Shown here: positions 44,532 through 53,536 of the stretch, piece after piece
How the letters are laid out: each line of letters opens with the position of its first letter
How positions within the stretch are numbered: position 1 is the stretch's first letter
The notes under the pieces: model-generated
The model's database searches: none
The model's input: the letters and a program-made list of their open reading frames with translations, nothing else
Told to the model about the DNA's origin: nothing
Position numbers and translations under genes: made by a program
Origin: Myroides sp. 1354
Lineage (GTDB): Bacteria; Bacteroidota; Bacteroidia; Flavobacteriales; Flavobacteriaceae
Direction of reading: 5' to 3'
Assembly: GCF_030324495.1 (NCBI RefSeq)
Contig: NZ_JACAGN010000002.1
Coordinates: 62,001-126,000 of the forward strand
DNA length: 64,000 nt

Positions 44532-46052
44532 TTAATACCCTTTATTTTGATCGATTTTACTCGCATTAATCTCATTACGAGGAATAGGGAAAGCCAGTTT
44601 AGCCTCACCGTATTTCACTCCTTTTGTCGCTTGTGGAGTAATAGCCAAATTTTCTTTATTACGCATTTGATCTTCAAAACGGAATCCTTCAAATACTAGC
44701 TCTTTACGTCTTTCTGTCAAAACATCTTCTAACGTAAGCGCAGTATACTTAGCTGTTGGGTTACCTAAATAACGTTCTGCAGCCACTTTATTCAGCAAGT
44801 TTAATGCCACACCTTCTTCTGTATGTGTACGCACAGCAGCTTCAATAAAGTTAAACACTAGCTCTTCATAACGCATTACTTTAATATTAGCACTCATTCC
44901 AGTGTATTTACCAAAGTTACGGTAATGCTCTAGATTGTAACGAATAGAAGGGTCAACAGCAACATCGCCATCTAATTCCTCTTTTGTTAACTTGATATAC
45001 TTATTAGTACCAATTTTTTTGTAATTTCCTTTATCGTTTTGTGCAAGATTATTATATCCTTGCATTTCTAAAGACGATCGAATATCCGTTTCATCCTCGA
45101 ATAACTCTTGTAGATTTTCGCCTAGACCAACGACATCTCCATAACCCACATAAGCAAAAATAGTATACAATGAATTATTTCCTGGGTTATTGATATTGTC
45201 TTGCGCCAACTCAAATACAGCATTACTCTGAGGCTCTTCTGCTCTAAATGAAGCGATATAAGCACTTCTTTGAATAATAGAACCTCCTAAGTCCATTGCC
45301 GTTTTAGCACTTTCCATTGCTATAGAATAATCAGCTGCATCAAATGCACCGAAAAACATAGCCACTCTTGATTTTACACCATAAATCGCTTGCTGAGTGA
45401 AACGTTTTTTATTCGAAGCATTTTTATCTACTAATTTTAAAGCTTCGTCTAAATCTTTATAGATATTATCTCTAACTTCTTTAACAGAAATACGTTTGTA
45501 ATTTTTCGCATCTAACTCTCCAAAACGCGTGATATAAGGAACACCTACAGCGTTTAATCCTAAGTCATCTACGTATTGTTGACCGTAAATACGCAATAAA
45601 TCAAAATGAGCTAATGCACGAATAGCATACGCCTCAGCTTTTCCTTGCTTAATTTCCGTTTCGTTTCCTGATTTTATATCCGAACCTATCGCTAAGTTAG
45701 CAGAACTAATCACCTCATAAATTTTCTTCCATGTATCTGCTGGGTAAGCATGTGTAGGAGTTAAATTAAATCCTGATACATTTTGGAAACGGTTTGAGAA
45801 TCCCGCAGCTGCATAAGCATTATCTCCACGCACCTCACTAAAGATGATGATATCACGCCCATAATAAGTAGCGTTTACCATTCTATAATACGCTCCAGAT
45901 ACAGTTGCACGTAAATCAGTTGCAGTTTCTAATGGTTTCGCTTCAATGTCGCGAGCACCTTCTAAGGTAGCATCTAAACGATCATCTGAACAACTTGTCA
46001 GTCCAGAAGACAATAAAGCTACCGCTAAAATTGAAAATATAATCTTTTTCAT
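44532..46052 (-). CDS. SusD/RagB-family outer-membrane lipoprotein
   Basis: This 506-residue lipoprotein has a lipobox in SSGLTSCSDD. It has the family features KAEAYAIRALAHFDLLRIYG (N-terminal helix), MRYEELVFNFIEAAVRTHTE, the RRKELVFEGFRFEDQMR motif and AFPIPRNEINASKIDQNKGY at the end. The last two are the C-terminal SusD_RagB signature. It starts 6 bp after its SusC partner, so the two are co-transcribed. No carbohydrate-active enzyme gene is adjacent. Confidence 0.94.
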   Translation of the reverse strand: MKKIIFSILAVALLSSGLTSCSDDRLDATLEGARDIEAKPLETATDLRATVSGAYYRMVNATYYGRDIIIFSEVRGDNAYAAAGFSNRFQNVSGFNLTPTHAYPADTWKKIYEVISSANLAIGSDIKSGNETEIKQGKAEAYAIRALAHFDLLRIYGQQYVDDLGLNAVGVPYITRFGELDAKNYKRISVKEVRDNIYKDLDEALKLVDKNASNKKRFTQQAIYGVKSRVAMFFGAFDAADYSIAMESAKTAMDLGGSIIQRSAYIASFRAEEPQSNAVFELAQDNINNPGNNSLYTIFAYVGYGDVVGLGENLQELFEDETDIRSSLEMQGYNNLAQNDKGNYKKIGTNKYIKLTKEELDGDVAVDPSIRYNLEHYRNFGKYTGMSANIKVMRYEELVFNFIEAAVRTHTEEGVALNLLNKVAAERYLGNPTAKYTALTLEDVLTERRKELVFEGFRFEDQMRNKENLAITPQATKGVKYGEAKLAFPIPRNEINASKIDQNKGY

Positions 46053-46058
46053 AACTTT

Positions 46059-49000
46059 TTAAAACTTAACATTTACAGAGAATACAATTGACTTTACTGG
46101 AGGAGTTGCAACACTCACATATCCTGTAGCATCTACTTCTGGATCGTATTTTAATCCGTTATCTTTAACCCATGTCCATAAGTTAGTACCGATTACAGAA
46201 AGCGTAACTCCATCCAAATTCAATGTTCTTGTAAAAGCAGAATTGAAGTTATAACCCAATGTTACGTTTCTTAAACGAATGTAATCTCCATCGTGTAAAA
46301 ATCTTGTTGATGGACTTGTAAAGTTTTTATTCCCATCAGTAGCCACATATTGCACAAGAGGCACATCTGTCATATCCCCCGGTTTTTGCCATCTATCTAA
46401 CATCTCAGAAGACGCATTTGAAGATACGATCGCATTGGTTGTTCCAGCTGTTTTAAATGCATATTGTTCATATACTTTATGACCTCCAGCAAATGTAAAC
46501 ATACCATCTAAATAGAATCCTTTATAATCCACGTGTAAATTAGCTCCTCCAGTAAATTTAGGCAAAGCACTTGCTCCTTGGAATCTTGATTCTGCTTTAC
46601 TATAATCAGAAGTAGCGATATTATTTTCATCAAACCACATAGGTTGACCCGTTTGAGGATCAACACCTGCCCATGTTGGCATATACCACTCACCAACTGC
46701 ATGTCCTCTAACGTCTGCTGTATATGATTTATAATCTTCCATCTCTACACCGTCAATCACAGGCATTTCTGTAATTCTGTTGCGCACTGTACCAAAGTTA
46801 GCACCAACTGAAATATTAAAATCTTTTGAACGCACGATATCAGCATTTAATTCAAGCTCAATACCGCGGTTATTCATTGCCCCCATATTCATCATTTGAG
46901 ACTCGAATCCAGACATTTTAGACAAGCTTTTTTTGTATAATAAATCACTTGTTTTACTTTCAAAATAAGTAGCGCCAAAAGTGAAACGATCTTCAAACAT
47001 TCCCAACATGAAACCGAAGTCCATTTTCTCTTGTTTTTCCCATCCAATTGGGCCACCAATTTGAACGGGTACAATTGCTGCTTCCCCATCATATGAAACG
47101 ATATCAGCACGACGTACGTATTGATTTGGATTAATTTGAGAGTTACCATTTGTTCCGTAAGACCCTCTAAAACGCATAGTAGAAATGGTAGATTGGTTAG
47201 CCATCCAATTTTCTAAATGCATATTCCAAGCCCCTCCAACTGAATAGAAGTAACCAATACGATCTGTAAATTTAGAAGAACCTTCACGTCTACCTGTTAA
47301 ATCCACTAAGAATCTATTTTGATAGTTATAGTTGATAATTCCAACATATCCTAAGTTCGCATCATCTAAGAAATCATAAGCTGCATCTTTATTCGCTGCT
47401 GCTGCTGCTAAGGAATTAAATCCTTCTAAAACGATTTGTCCCGAACCTTCTAAGAAACGACGCTTAGATTTTTGGTACTCAACTAATACTTTTGTATTGA
47501 ATTGGTGATTTTCTCCTAAATAAAATTTATAATCTAACCCATTCTGAGCTACATAATTGAAGTTATTTCTAACAGCTTTTGCTGCAGTACCCCCATAATT
47601 TTTCCCATCACCATGTACAGGATTTCTATACTCAGAAAAATCAGCTAATGTATAATCAATAGCCATTGAAGAAGTGAATTTCAAATTATCTGTAATCGCA
47701 TAGCTAACCGAGTTTGAATTAATTACACGTGTTACATCATTCAATGTTTGATTGTGTTTCGTCGTATATACAACGTTGTGATATCCTGAATTTGGTAAAT
47801 AGTATGATCCATCTTCATTATACAATGGATTCCATGGATTCATTACTAATTTAATGTAGTTTGGATTTGAGAAATAAGCTCCCCCTTCAGAAATACCATT
47901 TTGTTTGGTGTTCGTTACTTTAATACTCGTATTAAATTCAATTTTATCATTGATTTTTTGCATAAAACTCAATGAAGCTCCAATACGTCTAAAATCAGAT
48001 CCAATCACAGTACTCTCGATTTTATCATGTGACAATGAAGCATAAAAATTATGACGATCACTACCACCTGTAGCAGAAAAATTGATACTAGTAATTGGCG
48101 CATCTTGATTTTTCACATAATCACCCCAATCATTATTTGGACGACCTGCTGCCACCCAATTTCCATAATTTCCAGCTTTAGAATAATTAGCTAAAGCAAA
48201 TGCTCCTGCTTCCTCACGAGTAAACCCTTCTGCTTTACCATATGTATTGTACAGCCCGTCTAAGAAAATATCTTCTTTTTCGTTTGAAGTCAATAAACGC
48301 GGTCCTTTAACTGCATTATTTTGAAAACCAATACGCGTTCCAAAGTTAAACTTTGTCGCTCCTGTTTTTCCTCTTTTTGTTGTAATCAAGATAACTCCAT
48401 TCGTACCACGAGCCCCATAAACTGCAGTTGCTCCAGCATCTTTTAACACAGTCATTGATTCAATATCAGCAGGGTTAATAGTTGCTAATAAAGACAAAGA
48501 AGTAGAAGGTGTATCTGTACCTTGGTTTCCTCCAGAGAAGTCACCATCATACATTGGAATACCATCGATAACATACAAAGGTTCGTTTGTAGCCGTCATA
48601 GAGTTACGTCCACGAATACGAATATTTTGTTTTGCTCCTGGAGAACCTGAAGAAGCAGACATCTGTAAACCTGCAACACGTCCTTGTAATGCTTGATCAG
48701 CAGATGCCATTGGCGTAGCAGCTACTGCATCACCTTTAATCGCAACAGCATTTCCTGTTACTTGGTTCTTTGTTTTAACCTGTCCATACGCCAAAACAAC
48801 AACCTCTTCTAACATATCTTCGACTGTTGTCATCGATACATTATAGGTGTTCGCTGCACCTACTTTATACGTAACATCTTTTAAACCAATAAAGGAAAAA
48901 GACACTACATCCCCTTGTTTCACCTTCAAAGAGTAATTACCGTCTAAATCGGTCTGTGTACCCATTTGTGTCCCTTGGATAATCACAGTAACTCCTGGCA

Positions 49001-49112
49001 AAGGCATACCTTCCTCAGAAACAACACCCGAAAGCGTCTTTTCTTGAGCGAATGCAAATTGCACAAATAGCGCCATGAATAGCACTAAAGTCCATTTTAA
49101 CTTTGATCTCAT
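46059..49112 (-). CDS. SusC/RagA-family TonB-linked outer-membrane receptor
   Basis: This 1017-residue receptor is the partner of the SusD at 44532-46052. The signal peptide (MRSKLKWTLVLFMALFVQFA), regulatory-like domain (TLSGVVSEEGMPLPGVTVII), TonB-box region (LEEVVVLAYGQVKTKNQ) and plug signature (PADIESMTVLKDAGATAVYG) are present. The barrel ends in SIVFSVNVKF. Its N-terminal ~95 residues are close to those of the SusC at 39654-42884, pointing to duplication followed by divergence of the barrel. A conserved -7 box lies 25 bp upstream of the ATG. Confidence 0.94.
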   Translation of the reverse strand: MRSKLKWTLVLFMALFVQFAFAQEKTLSGVVSEEGMPLPGVTVIIQGTQMGTQTDLDGNYSLKVKQGDVVSFSFIGLKDVTYKVGAANTYNVSMTTVEDMLEEVVVLAYGQVKTKNQVTGNAVAIKGDAVAATPMASADQALQGRVAGLQMSASSGSPGAKQNIRIRGRNSMTATNEPLYVIDGIPMYDGDFSGGNQGTDTPSTSLSLLATINPADIESMTVLKDAGATAVYGARGTNGVILITTKRGKTGATKFNFGTRIGFQNNAVKGPRLLTSNEKEDIFLDGLYNTYGKAEGFTREEAGAFALANYSKAGNYGNWVAAGRPNNDWGDYVKNQDAPITSINFSATGGSDRHNFYASLSHDKIESTVIGSDFRRIGASLSFMQKINDKIEFNTSIKVTNTKQNGISEGGAYFSNPNYIKLVMNPWNPLYNEDGSYYLPNSGYHNVVYTTKHNQTLNDVTRVINSNSVSYAITDNLKFTSSMAIDYTLADFSEYRNPVHGDGKNYGGTAAKAVRNNFNYVAQNGLDYKFYLGENHQFNTKVLVEYQKSKRRFLEGSGQIVLEGFNSLAAAAANKDAAYDFLDDANLGYVGIINYNYQNRFLVDLTGRREGSSKFTDRIGYFYSVGGAWNMHLENWMANQSTISTMRFRGSYGTNGNSQINPNQYVRRADIVSYDGEAAIVPVQIGGPIGWEKQEKMDFGFMLGMFEDRFTFGATYFESKTSDLLYKKSLSKMSGFESQMMNMGAMNNRGIELELNADIVRSKDFNISVGANFGTVRNRITEMPVIDGVEMEDYKSYTADVRGHAVGEWYMPTWAGVDPQTGQPMWFDENNIATSDYSKAESRFQGASALPKFTGGANLHVDYKGFYLDGMFTFAGGHKVYEQYAFKTAGTTNAIVSSNASSEMLDRWQKPGDMTDVPLVQYVATDGNKNFTSPSTRFLHDGDYIRLRNVTLGYNFNSAFTRTLNLDGVTLSVIGTNLWTWVKDNGLKYDPEVDATGYVSVATPPVKSIVFSVNVKF

Positions 49113-49137
49113 TATTTAAATTGAATTAGTTAGTTCG

Positions 49138-49145
49138 CAAACATA
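49138..49145 (-). promoter_or_regulatory. Candidate -7 box of SusCD operon 3
   Basis: The minus strand reads TATGTTTG, an exact TAnnTTTG match, 25 bp before the ATG and preceded by the same attagttagtt motif as at SusCD operon 2. No TTG at usual spacing is present. Confidence 0.5.
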
Positions 49146-49530
49146 AAAAACTAACCTAAAACCTAGTTAACTTTTTCCATCATTAACTAGAAACAAAGCA
49201 ACTAAATACTAAAGAACAATAATTAAAACAATAGAATTATATAAAAAAAATAAAACAATAAAAAAAACTATTAATTTTTAAAACATTAAACACTTCAATA
49301 TTTACCAAAAGACTTAACAAAGACTTATTACACGCTTTACATTTAACAATCCACGAACTCCTCTTTTTTTCTCAAAAAATCTTAAACCACTAGTTATCAA
49401 GAAAGAGAAAAAAAAGTCTCAAAAAGCAGTCAATAATTTACAAATGTTAAATTTTAAATTCTTAGGATTTCTTTAATGGATTTCTTAGTTAATATTACCT
49501 TTTCAAAGCCTAGATTCACTCTCAGAGTCT
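49146..49530. other. AT-rich divergent intergenic region, no gene seen
   Basis: About 385 bp between the SusCD operon 3 promoter and the rnhB promoter consist largely of A/T runs. No frame with coding character, hairpin or RNA gene is visible; it presumably holds upstream control sequences for both directions. Confidence 0.55.
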
Positions 49531-49538
49531 TACCTTTG
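49531..49538 (+). promoter_or_regulatory. Candidate -7 box of rnhB
   Basis: TACCTTTG matches TAnnTTTG, 17 bp upstream of the rnhB ATG. A TTG at the usual spacing is not seen. Confidence 0.45.
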
Positions 49539-49555
49539 TTTTTCATTTTTTAGTT

Positions 49556-50155
49556 ATGCTACTACATCATTATTCAGAAGCACTATATGAAGCCGGAACA
49601 GACGAAGCCGGTAGAGGTTGTATTGCTGGACCAGTAACTGCCGCTGCTGTTATTCTTCCACCAGATTTTGCGAATGAAATCTTAAATGACTCCAAGCAAC
49701 TTTCGGCAAAAAACCGCTATACCTTAAGAAGTATTATAGAGGAGCAAGCAGTAAGTTATGGGGTAACTCATCTTCACGAGGACGTCATCGAAGAATTGAA
49801 CATCTTACACGCTGCCATAAAAGCCATGCACGAAAGCGTAAGTCAATTAAAACCTATACCTGATTTTCTCATCGTAGACGGAAATAAATTTACTGCGATT
49901 CCCAATATTCCCCATCAGTGTATCGTCAAAGGTGATGCTAAATACTTAAGCTTAGCAGCCGCTTCTGTTTTAGCCAAAACGTATCGCGATGATTATATGA
50001 ATCAAATACACGAGGAATTTCCAATGTATAATTGGAAGAAAAACAAAGGATATCCAACACAAGAACACCGCGCTGCCATTTTAGAATATGGTCCTTGTAA
50101 ATACCATCGAAAATCATTCAAGCTTTTACCTGATCAGTTAAAGCTAGAGTTATAG
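49556..50155 (+). CDS. rnhB: Ribonuclease HII
   Basis: This 199-residue enzyme cleaves RNA in RNA-DNA hybrids, including single ribonucleotides in DNA. The catalytic acidic residues are recognisable: Asp16/Glu17 in [14 protein letters not shown], the [10 protein letters not shown] block, the VDGNKF motif, and the Asp in [20 protein letters not shown]. It stands alone on the plus strand between a SusCD operon and hemL, with a bidirectional terminator after it. Confidence 0.96.
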   Translation: MLLHHYSEALYEAGTDEAGRGCIAGPVTAAAVILPPDFANEILNDSKQLSAKNRYTLRSIIEEQAVSYGVTHLHEDVIEELNILHAAIKAMHESVSQLKPIPDFLIVDGNKFTAIPNIPHQCIVKGDAKYLSLAAASVLAKTYRDDYMNQIHEEFPMYNWKKNKGYPTQEHRAAILEYGPCKYHRKSFKLLPDQLKLEL

Positions 50156-50159
50156 CATA

Positions 50160-50200
50160 AAAAAAAATCTCTTTTACATGAAGTAAAAGAGATTTTTATT
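50160..50200. terminator. Bidirectional terminator between rnhB and hemL
   Basis: AAATCTCTTTTA and TAAAAGAGATTT form a 12-bp stem with a 7-nt loop and A/T runs on both sides. It lies 5 bp after the rnhB stop and 20 bp before the hemL stop. Confidence 0.88.
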
Positions 50201-50219
50201 TTTATATCCACATTGCTTT

Positions 50220-51500
50220 TTAAGCAAATACTTTCTCAACTGCTTGAATCGTAAAATCCAAATCTTCATACGTCAAAGCATCTGTAATAAACCACGTTTC
50301 ATACGAAGAGGGAGCGATATAAACTCCTTCTTTCAACAATCCATGGAAAAAGGTTTTAAACGCTTCATTATTTCCATAACCTGCGGTATCAAAATCAACG
50401 ACTTCACGTTCATCAAAGAAAACGGAAATCATCGATCCGACGCGATTAATCGTATATTTAATTTGTTTAGCCTCTAGTACAACTCGAATTCCTCTTTCGA
50501 GGTAAGCTGTTTTTTCTTCTAAGCGTTGAAACACTGCTAAATCATTATTAATAGCTTTCAACATAGCTAATCCAGCCGCCATAGCCAACGGATTCCCTGA
50601 TAAAGTTCCCGCTTGATATACAGGTCCAACAGGTGCTAAATAATCCATTACTTGAGCAGAACCAGCGAATGCACCTACAGGTAATCCTCCACCAATTACC
50701 TTCCCAAAAGTAACCAAATCAGCTCGAACGCCAAACAGTTCTTGTGCACCTCCACGTGCCAAGCGGAATCCAGTCATCACTTCATCAAAAATCAAAAGTG
50801 TTCCATGTGTATCACACAGTTGACGCAATCCTTCTAAGAAACCTGGTTTAGGTGGAACACACCCCATATTTCCTGCTACAGGCTCTATAATAATTGCCGC
50901 GACTTCACCTTTATTTGCTTCTAAGATTGATGCTACATTCTCTAAGTCATTATAAGTAGCCAATAGCGTATCTTTTGCTGTTCCTTGTGTAACTCCAGGA
51001 CTATTAGGAGAACCAAAAGTGACTGCCCCACTTCCAGCTTGGATTAAGAAGGAATCGGAATGCCCGTGGTAACAACCTTTAAACTTGATAATTTTCTCTC
51101 TATCTGTATAACCTCTAGCCAATCGAATAGCACTCATACATGCTTCTGTACCCGAGTTAACAAAGCGTATTTTATCAATATTCGGAACCATAGACACTGC
51201 TAATTCTGCAATTTCTGTTTCTATTTCTGTTGGCATACCGAAAGAAGTTCCTTTTTTTGCTTTTTCAATCACTGCATCCACTACAGGTGGATAAGCATGA
51301 CCTAATAACATAGGTCCCCAAGAGTTAATATAATCAACGAGTCGATTTCCATCCACATCGTACAAATAAGCTCCTTTCGCTTCTTTGACAAATATAGGGG
51401 TTCCTCCTACAGATTTAAATGCTCTTACTGGTGAATTAACCCCACCAGGAATCACTTTTTCAGCTTCTGCAAAAAGCTGACTACTTCTTTGATATAACAT
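50220..51500 (-). CDS. hemL: Glutamate-1-semialdehyde 2,1-aminomutase
   Basis: This PLP enzyme makes 5-aminolevulinate for tetrapyrrole synthesis by the C5 pathway. The 426-residue length is standard. The family signature includes [20 protein letters not shown], then [20 protein letters not shown] and the PLP-binding Lys in [18 protein letters not shown]. It is the last gene of a three-gene minus-strand unit (6 bp after the glucosaminidase gene). The association with a peptidoglycan hydrolase is probably only positional. Confident identification. Confidence 0.96.
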   Translation of the reverse strand: MLYQRSSQLFAEAEKVIPGGVNSPVRAFKSVGGTPIFVKEAKGAYLYDVDGNRLVDYINSWGPMLLGHAYPPVVDAVIEKAKKGTSFGMPTEIETEIAELAVSMVPNIDKIRFVNSGTEACMSAIRLARGYTDREKIIKFKGCYHGHSDSFLIQAGSGAVTFGSPNSPGVTQGTAKDTLLATYNDLENVASILEANKGEVAAIIIEPVAGNMGCVPPKPGFLEGLRQLCDTHGTLLIFDEVMTGFRLARGGAQELFGVRADLVTFGKVIGGGLPVGAFAGSAQVMDYLAPVGPVYQAGTLSGNPLAMAAGLAMLKAINNDLAVFQRLEEKTAYLERGIRVVLEAKQIKYTINRVGSMISVFFDEREVVDFDTAGYGNNEAFKTFFHGLLKEGVYIAPSSYETWFITDALTYEDLDFTIQAVEKVFA

Positions 51501-51506
51501 AGTGTT

Positions 51507-52430
51507 TTATAATTTTAAGCGTTGACCAATCGAGAGATTCGTCCCATCAAGATTATTTGATTTCTGTAGTTTAGCTACAGTTGTATTGTATTTTTTTGAT
51601 ATGGAATACAACGTATCGCCTTTTTGAACCACATGGGTTTTCGATGTAGATTTAGCATCTACTTTGGCTTTGGTATCCACCTTAACTTCTGCTTTCTTTT
51701 CTATTTCTTTTTTAGGACGTGGTGAAGTCAGCCCTAATACTTCTCGATCATATTGATCTAATGTATAACGCTCAATAAGACTAATTAGTTTATTCGCGTA
51801 TTTCGGATCAGTAGCATAACCAGCTTTTTTCAAGCCATGTGCCCATCCTTCATAATCATCCTTATCCAAAGCAAATAGATCATTATAACGACTACGCGAC
51901 ACTAAGAATTGAGAGTGATCGCGATACGACTCTTCTGGAGCTTCATATTTTCTAAAACATTCATCTGGAGCATCATCCGTATGACGGACTGACGGCCCAT
52001 CCCATTCCTTGTGACATTTAATTCCAAAGTGATTGTTTGCATTTCTACTTAATGTCCCTTGACCAGAACCCGATTCTAAAACTCCTTGTGCCAACGTAAT
52101 ACTAGCAGGAATTCCATACGAAGACATATTGTCTTTCGCAATGTCTTTATACTGTAAAATATAATCCTGAATCATATCTGCCGTAACAGAAATTCTCGAA
52201 GTTGCCTCAAGCGTTTCACTAGTTTTGGCTGCCGTGCGCTTATCTTTCTCTCGCTTGGCTTCATCTTGAATACGACGTTGCTCTTCTACCTTTTTTTGTT
52301 GTGCTCGATATTGTTCTTTTGAAACCAATTCTTTGGTTTTCGACTTCTTCCCTGTGAGTTTAGAATTGTTCTTCACCCCACAACTTACAAGTGTAAGTAA
52401 ACAGAACAGTAAAAAGATTTTTTTAATCAT
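51507..52430 (-). CDS. Glucosaminidase (GH73) lipoprotein with LysM domain
   Basis: This 307-residue peptidoglycan hydrolase has a lipobox in LLTLVSC and a Lys/Arg/Glu-rich coiled linker (residues ~25-75). The glycoside hydrolase 73 domain follows (TLAQGVLESGSGQGTLSRNA, NNHFGIKCHKEWDGPSVRHT, KKAGYATDPKYANKL), with the expected catalytic Glu in LESGSG. A single C-terminal LysM domain (HVVQKGDTLYSISKKYNTTV, then LQKSNNLDGTNLSIGQRLKL) binds peptidoglycan. This layout matches Bacteroidota cell-division or remodelling glucosaminidases. It starts 4 bp after the PLP-enzyme gene and precedes hemL by 6 bp. Confidence 0.92.
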   Translation of the reverse strand: MIKKIFLLFCLLTLVSCGVKNNSKLTGKKSKTKELVSKEQYRAQQKKVEEQRRIQDEAKREKDKRTAAKTSETLEATSRISVTADMIQDYILQYKDIAKDNMSSYGIPASITLAQGVLESGSGQGTLSRNANNHFGIKCHKEWDGPSVRHTDDAPDECFRKYEAPEESYRDHSQFLVSRSRYNDLFALDKDDYEGWAHGLKKAGYATDPKYANKLISLIERYTLDQYDREVLGLTSPRPKKEIEKKAEVKVDTKAKVDAKSTSKTHVVQKGDTLYSISKKYNTTVAKLQKSNNLDGTNLSIGQRLKL

Positions 52431-52434
52431 ATAG

Positions 52435-53319
52435 CTATTTTATTTTTTCATTCCACCCTTGTAAGCCTCCCGTGTGAATAGCGAGAATCTTACTGTTATT
52501 TTTAAATTGACCTTGCTTTATTAAATCAAAGATACCAAAAAGTAGTTTACCCGTGTAAATTGGATCCAAAAGAATTCCCGTTTTCTGTTTAAATTCCCGT
52601 ATAAAATCCAATAAATCAGCATTGTACTTTGCATAACCTCCAAAGTGATAGTCTGTTTGAAGCATCCAATTTTCTTTGGCAGCATACTTTTTAATTTCTT
52701 CTTGAAGAAAATCTCCCTTTAACACAGGAAATCCCATGATTATTTGATGCGCAAAAGAACTGTTAATTATGCCAGCAATTGTGCCTCCAGTACCTACCGC
52801 GCAACAAACATAATCGTAGGTTGCATCTCCTTCTTGTAAGATTTCTTCCGTTCCTTTGATTGCTTCCTCATTTGTCCCTCCTTCTGGAACAAGGTAAAAA
52901 TGACCAAACTCTTCTTCCAACTGCCTCAAAAAAACGGCAGAATCTTTCGTTCTATACTCCGTTCGAGTCACAAACTTAAAACGCATACCATCTTCTGTTG
53001 CTTTTTTTAAGGTTGGATTATCGAGATAGCAGGCAGCAATTTCTTCTCCTCGAATCACCCCAATTGTCTGTATTCCCAATATTCTTCCAGCCGCCGCCGT
53101 TGCCGCAATATGATTGGAATAAGCCCCACCAAAAGTCAACAACTGTTTATAACCTTGACCAACAGCTGCCTCAACATTATACTTCAATTTCCTAAACTTA
53201 TTACCCGAAACCTCTGGATGTAATAAATCTTCTCTGCGTACAAACAATTCAATTCCATGTTGAAAAGGAAGATCAATTTTCGTTGTAGGCACGACATCAT
53301 TTAAAAATAGATTCTTCAT
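52435..53319 (-). CDS. PLP-dependent ACC deaminase / D-cysteine desulfhydrase-like protein
   Basis: This 294-residue fold-type II PLP enzyme belongs to the 1-aminocyclopropane-1-carboxylate deaminase/D-cysteine desulfhydrase family. The PLP Lys is in EVSGNKFRKLKYN, followed by GGAYSNHIAATAAAGRILGI and the phosphate loop CCAVGTGGTIAGI. The C-terminal HTGGLQGW motif is also typical. The start is the ATG at 53319; an in-frame GTG three codons earlier is possible. The true substrate (D-cysteine, ACC or another amino acid) needs biochemical proof. It is the first gene of the unit with the glucosaminidase and hemL genes, and divergent from hutU. Confidence 0.85.
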   Translation of the reverse strand: MKNLFLNDVVPTTKIDLPFQHGIELFVRREDLLHPEVSGNKFRKLKYNVEAAVGQGYKQLLTFGGAYSNHIAATAAAGRILGIQTIGVIRGEEIAACYLDNPTLKKATEDGMRFKFVTRTEYRTKDSAVFLRQLEEEFGHFYLVPEGGTNEEAIKGTEEILQEGDATYDYVCCAVGTGGTIAGIINSSFAHQIIMGFPVLKGDFLQEEIKKYAAKENWMLQTDYHFGGYAKYNADLLDFIREFKQKTGILLDPIYTGKLLFGIFDLIKQGQFKNNSKILAIHTGGLQGWNEKIK

Positions 53320-53536
53320 TACAATCACATTTACAAGCCTTTAATTTACGATAGGTTTAACTAAAATCACTTTTTTTTGTATAAATATTAAACTAAATAA
53401 TACAAGAGTTTTTAGTAACTTACCTACGGAAATTTGAGTCAAAATCCAAAGCTAAACTAGGAGACAAAACTAGTTAATAGTTTTTAGGTTTACACTTAAA
53501 AAACACATAAATAATTAATCACAAAAAACTCAGAAA

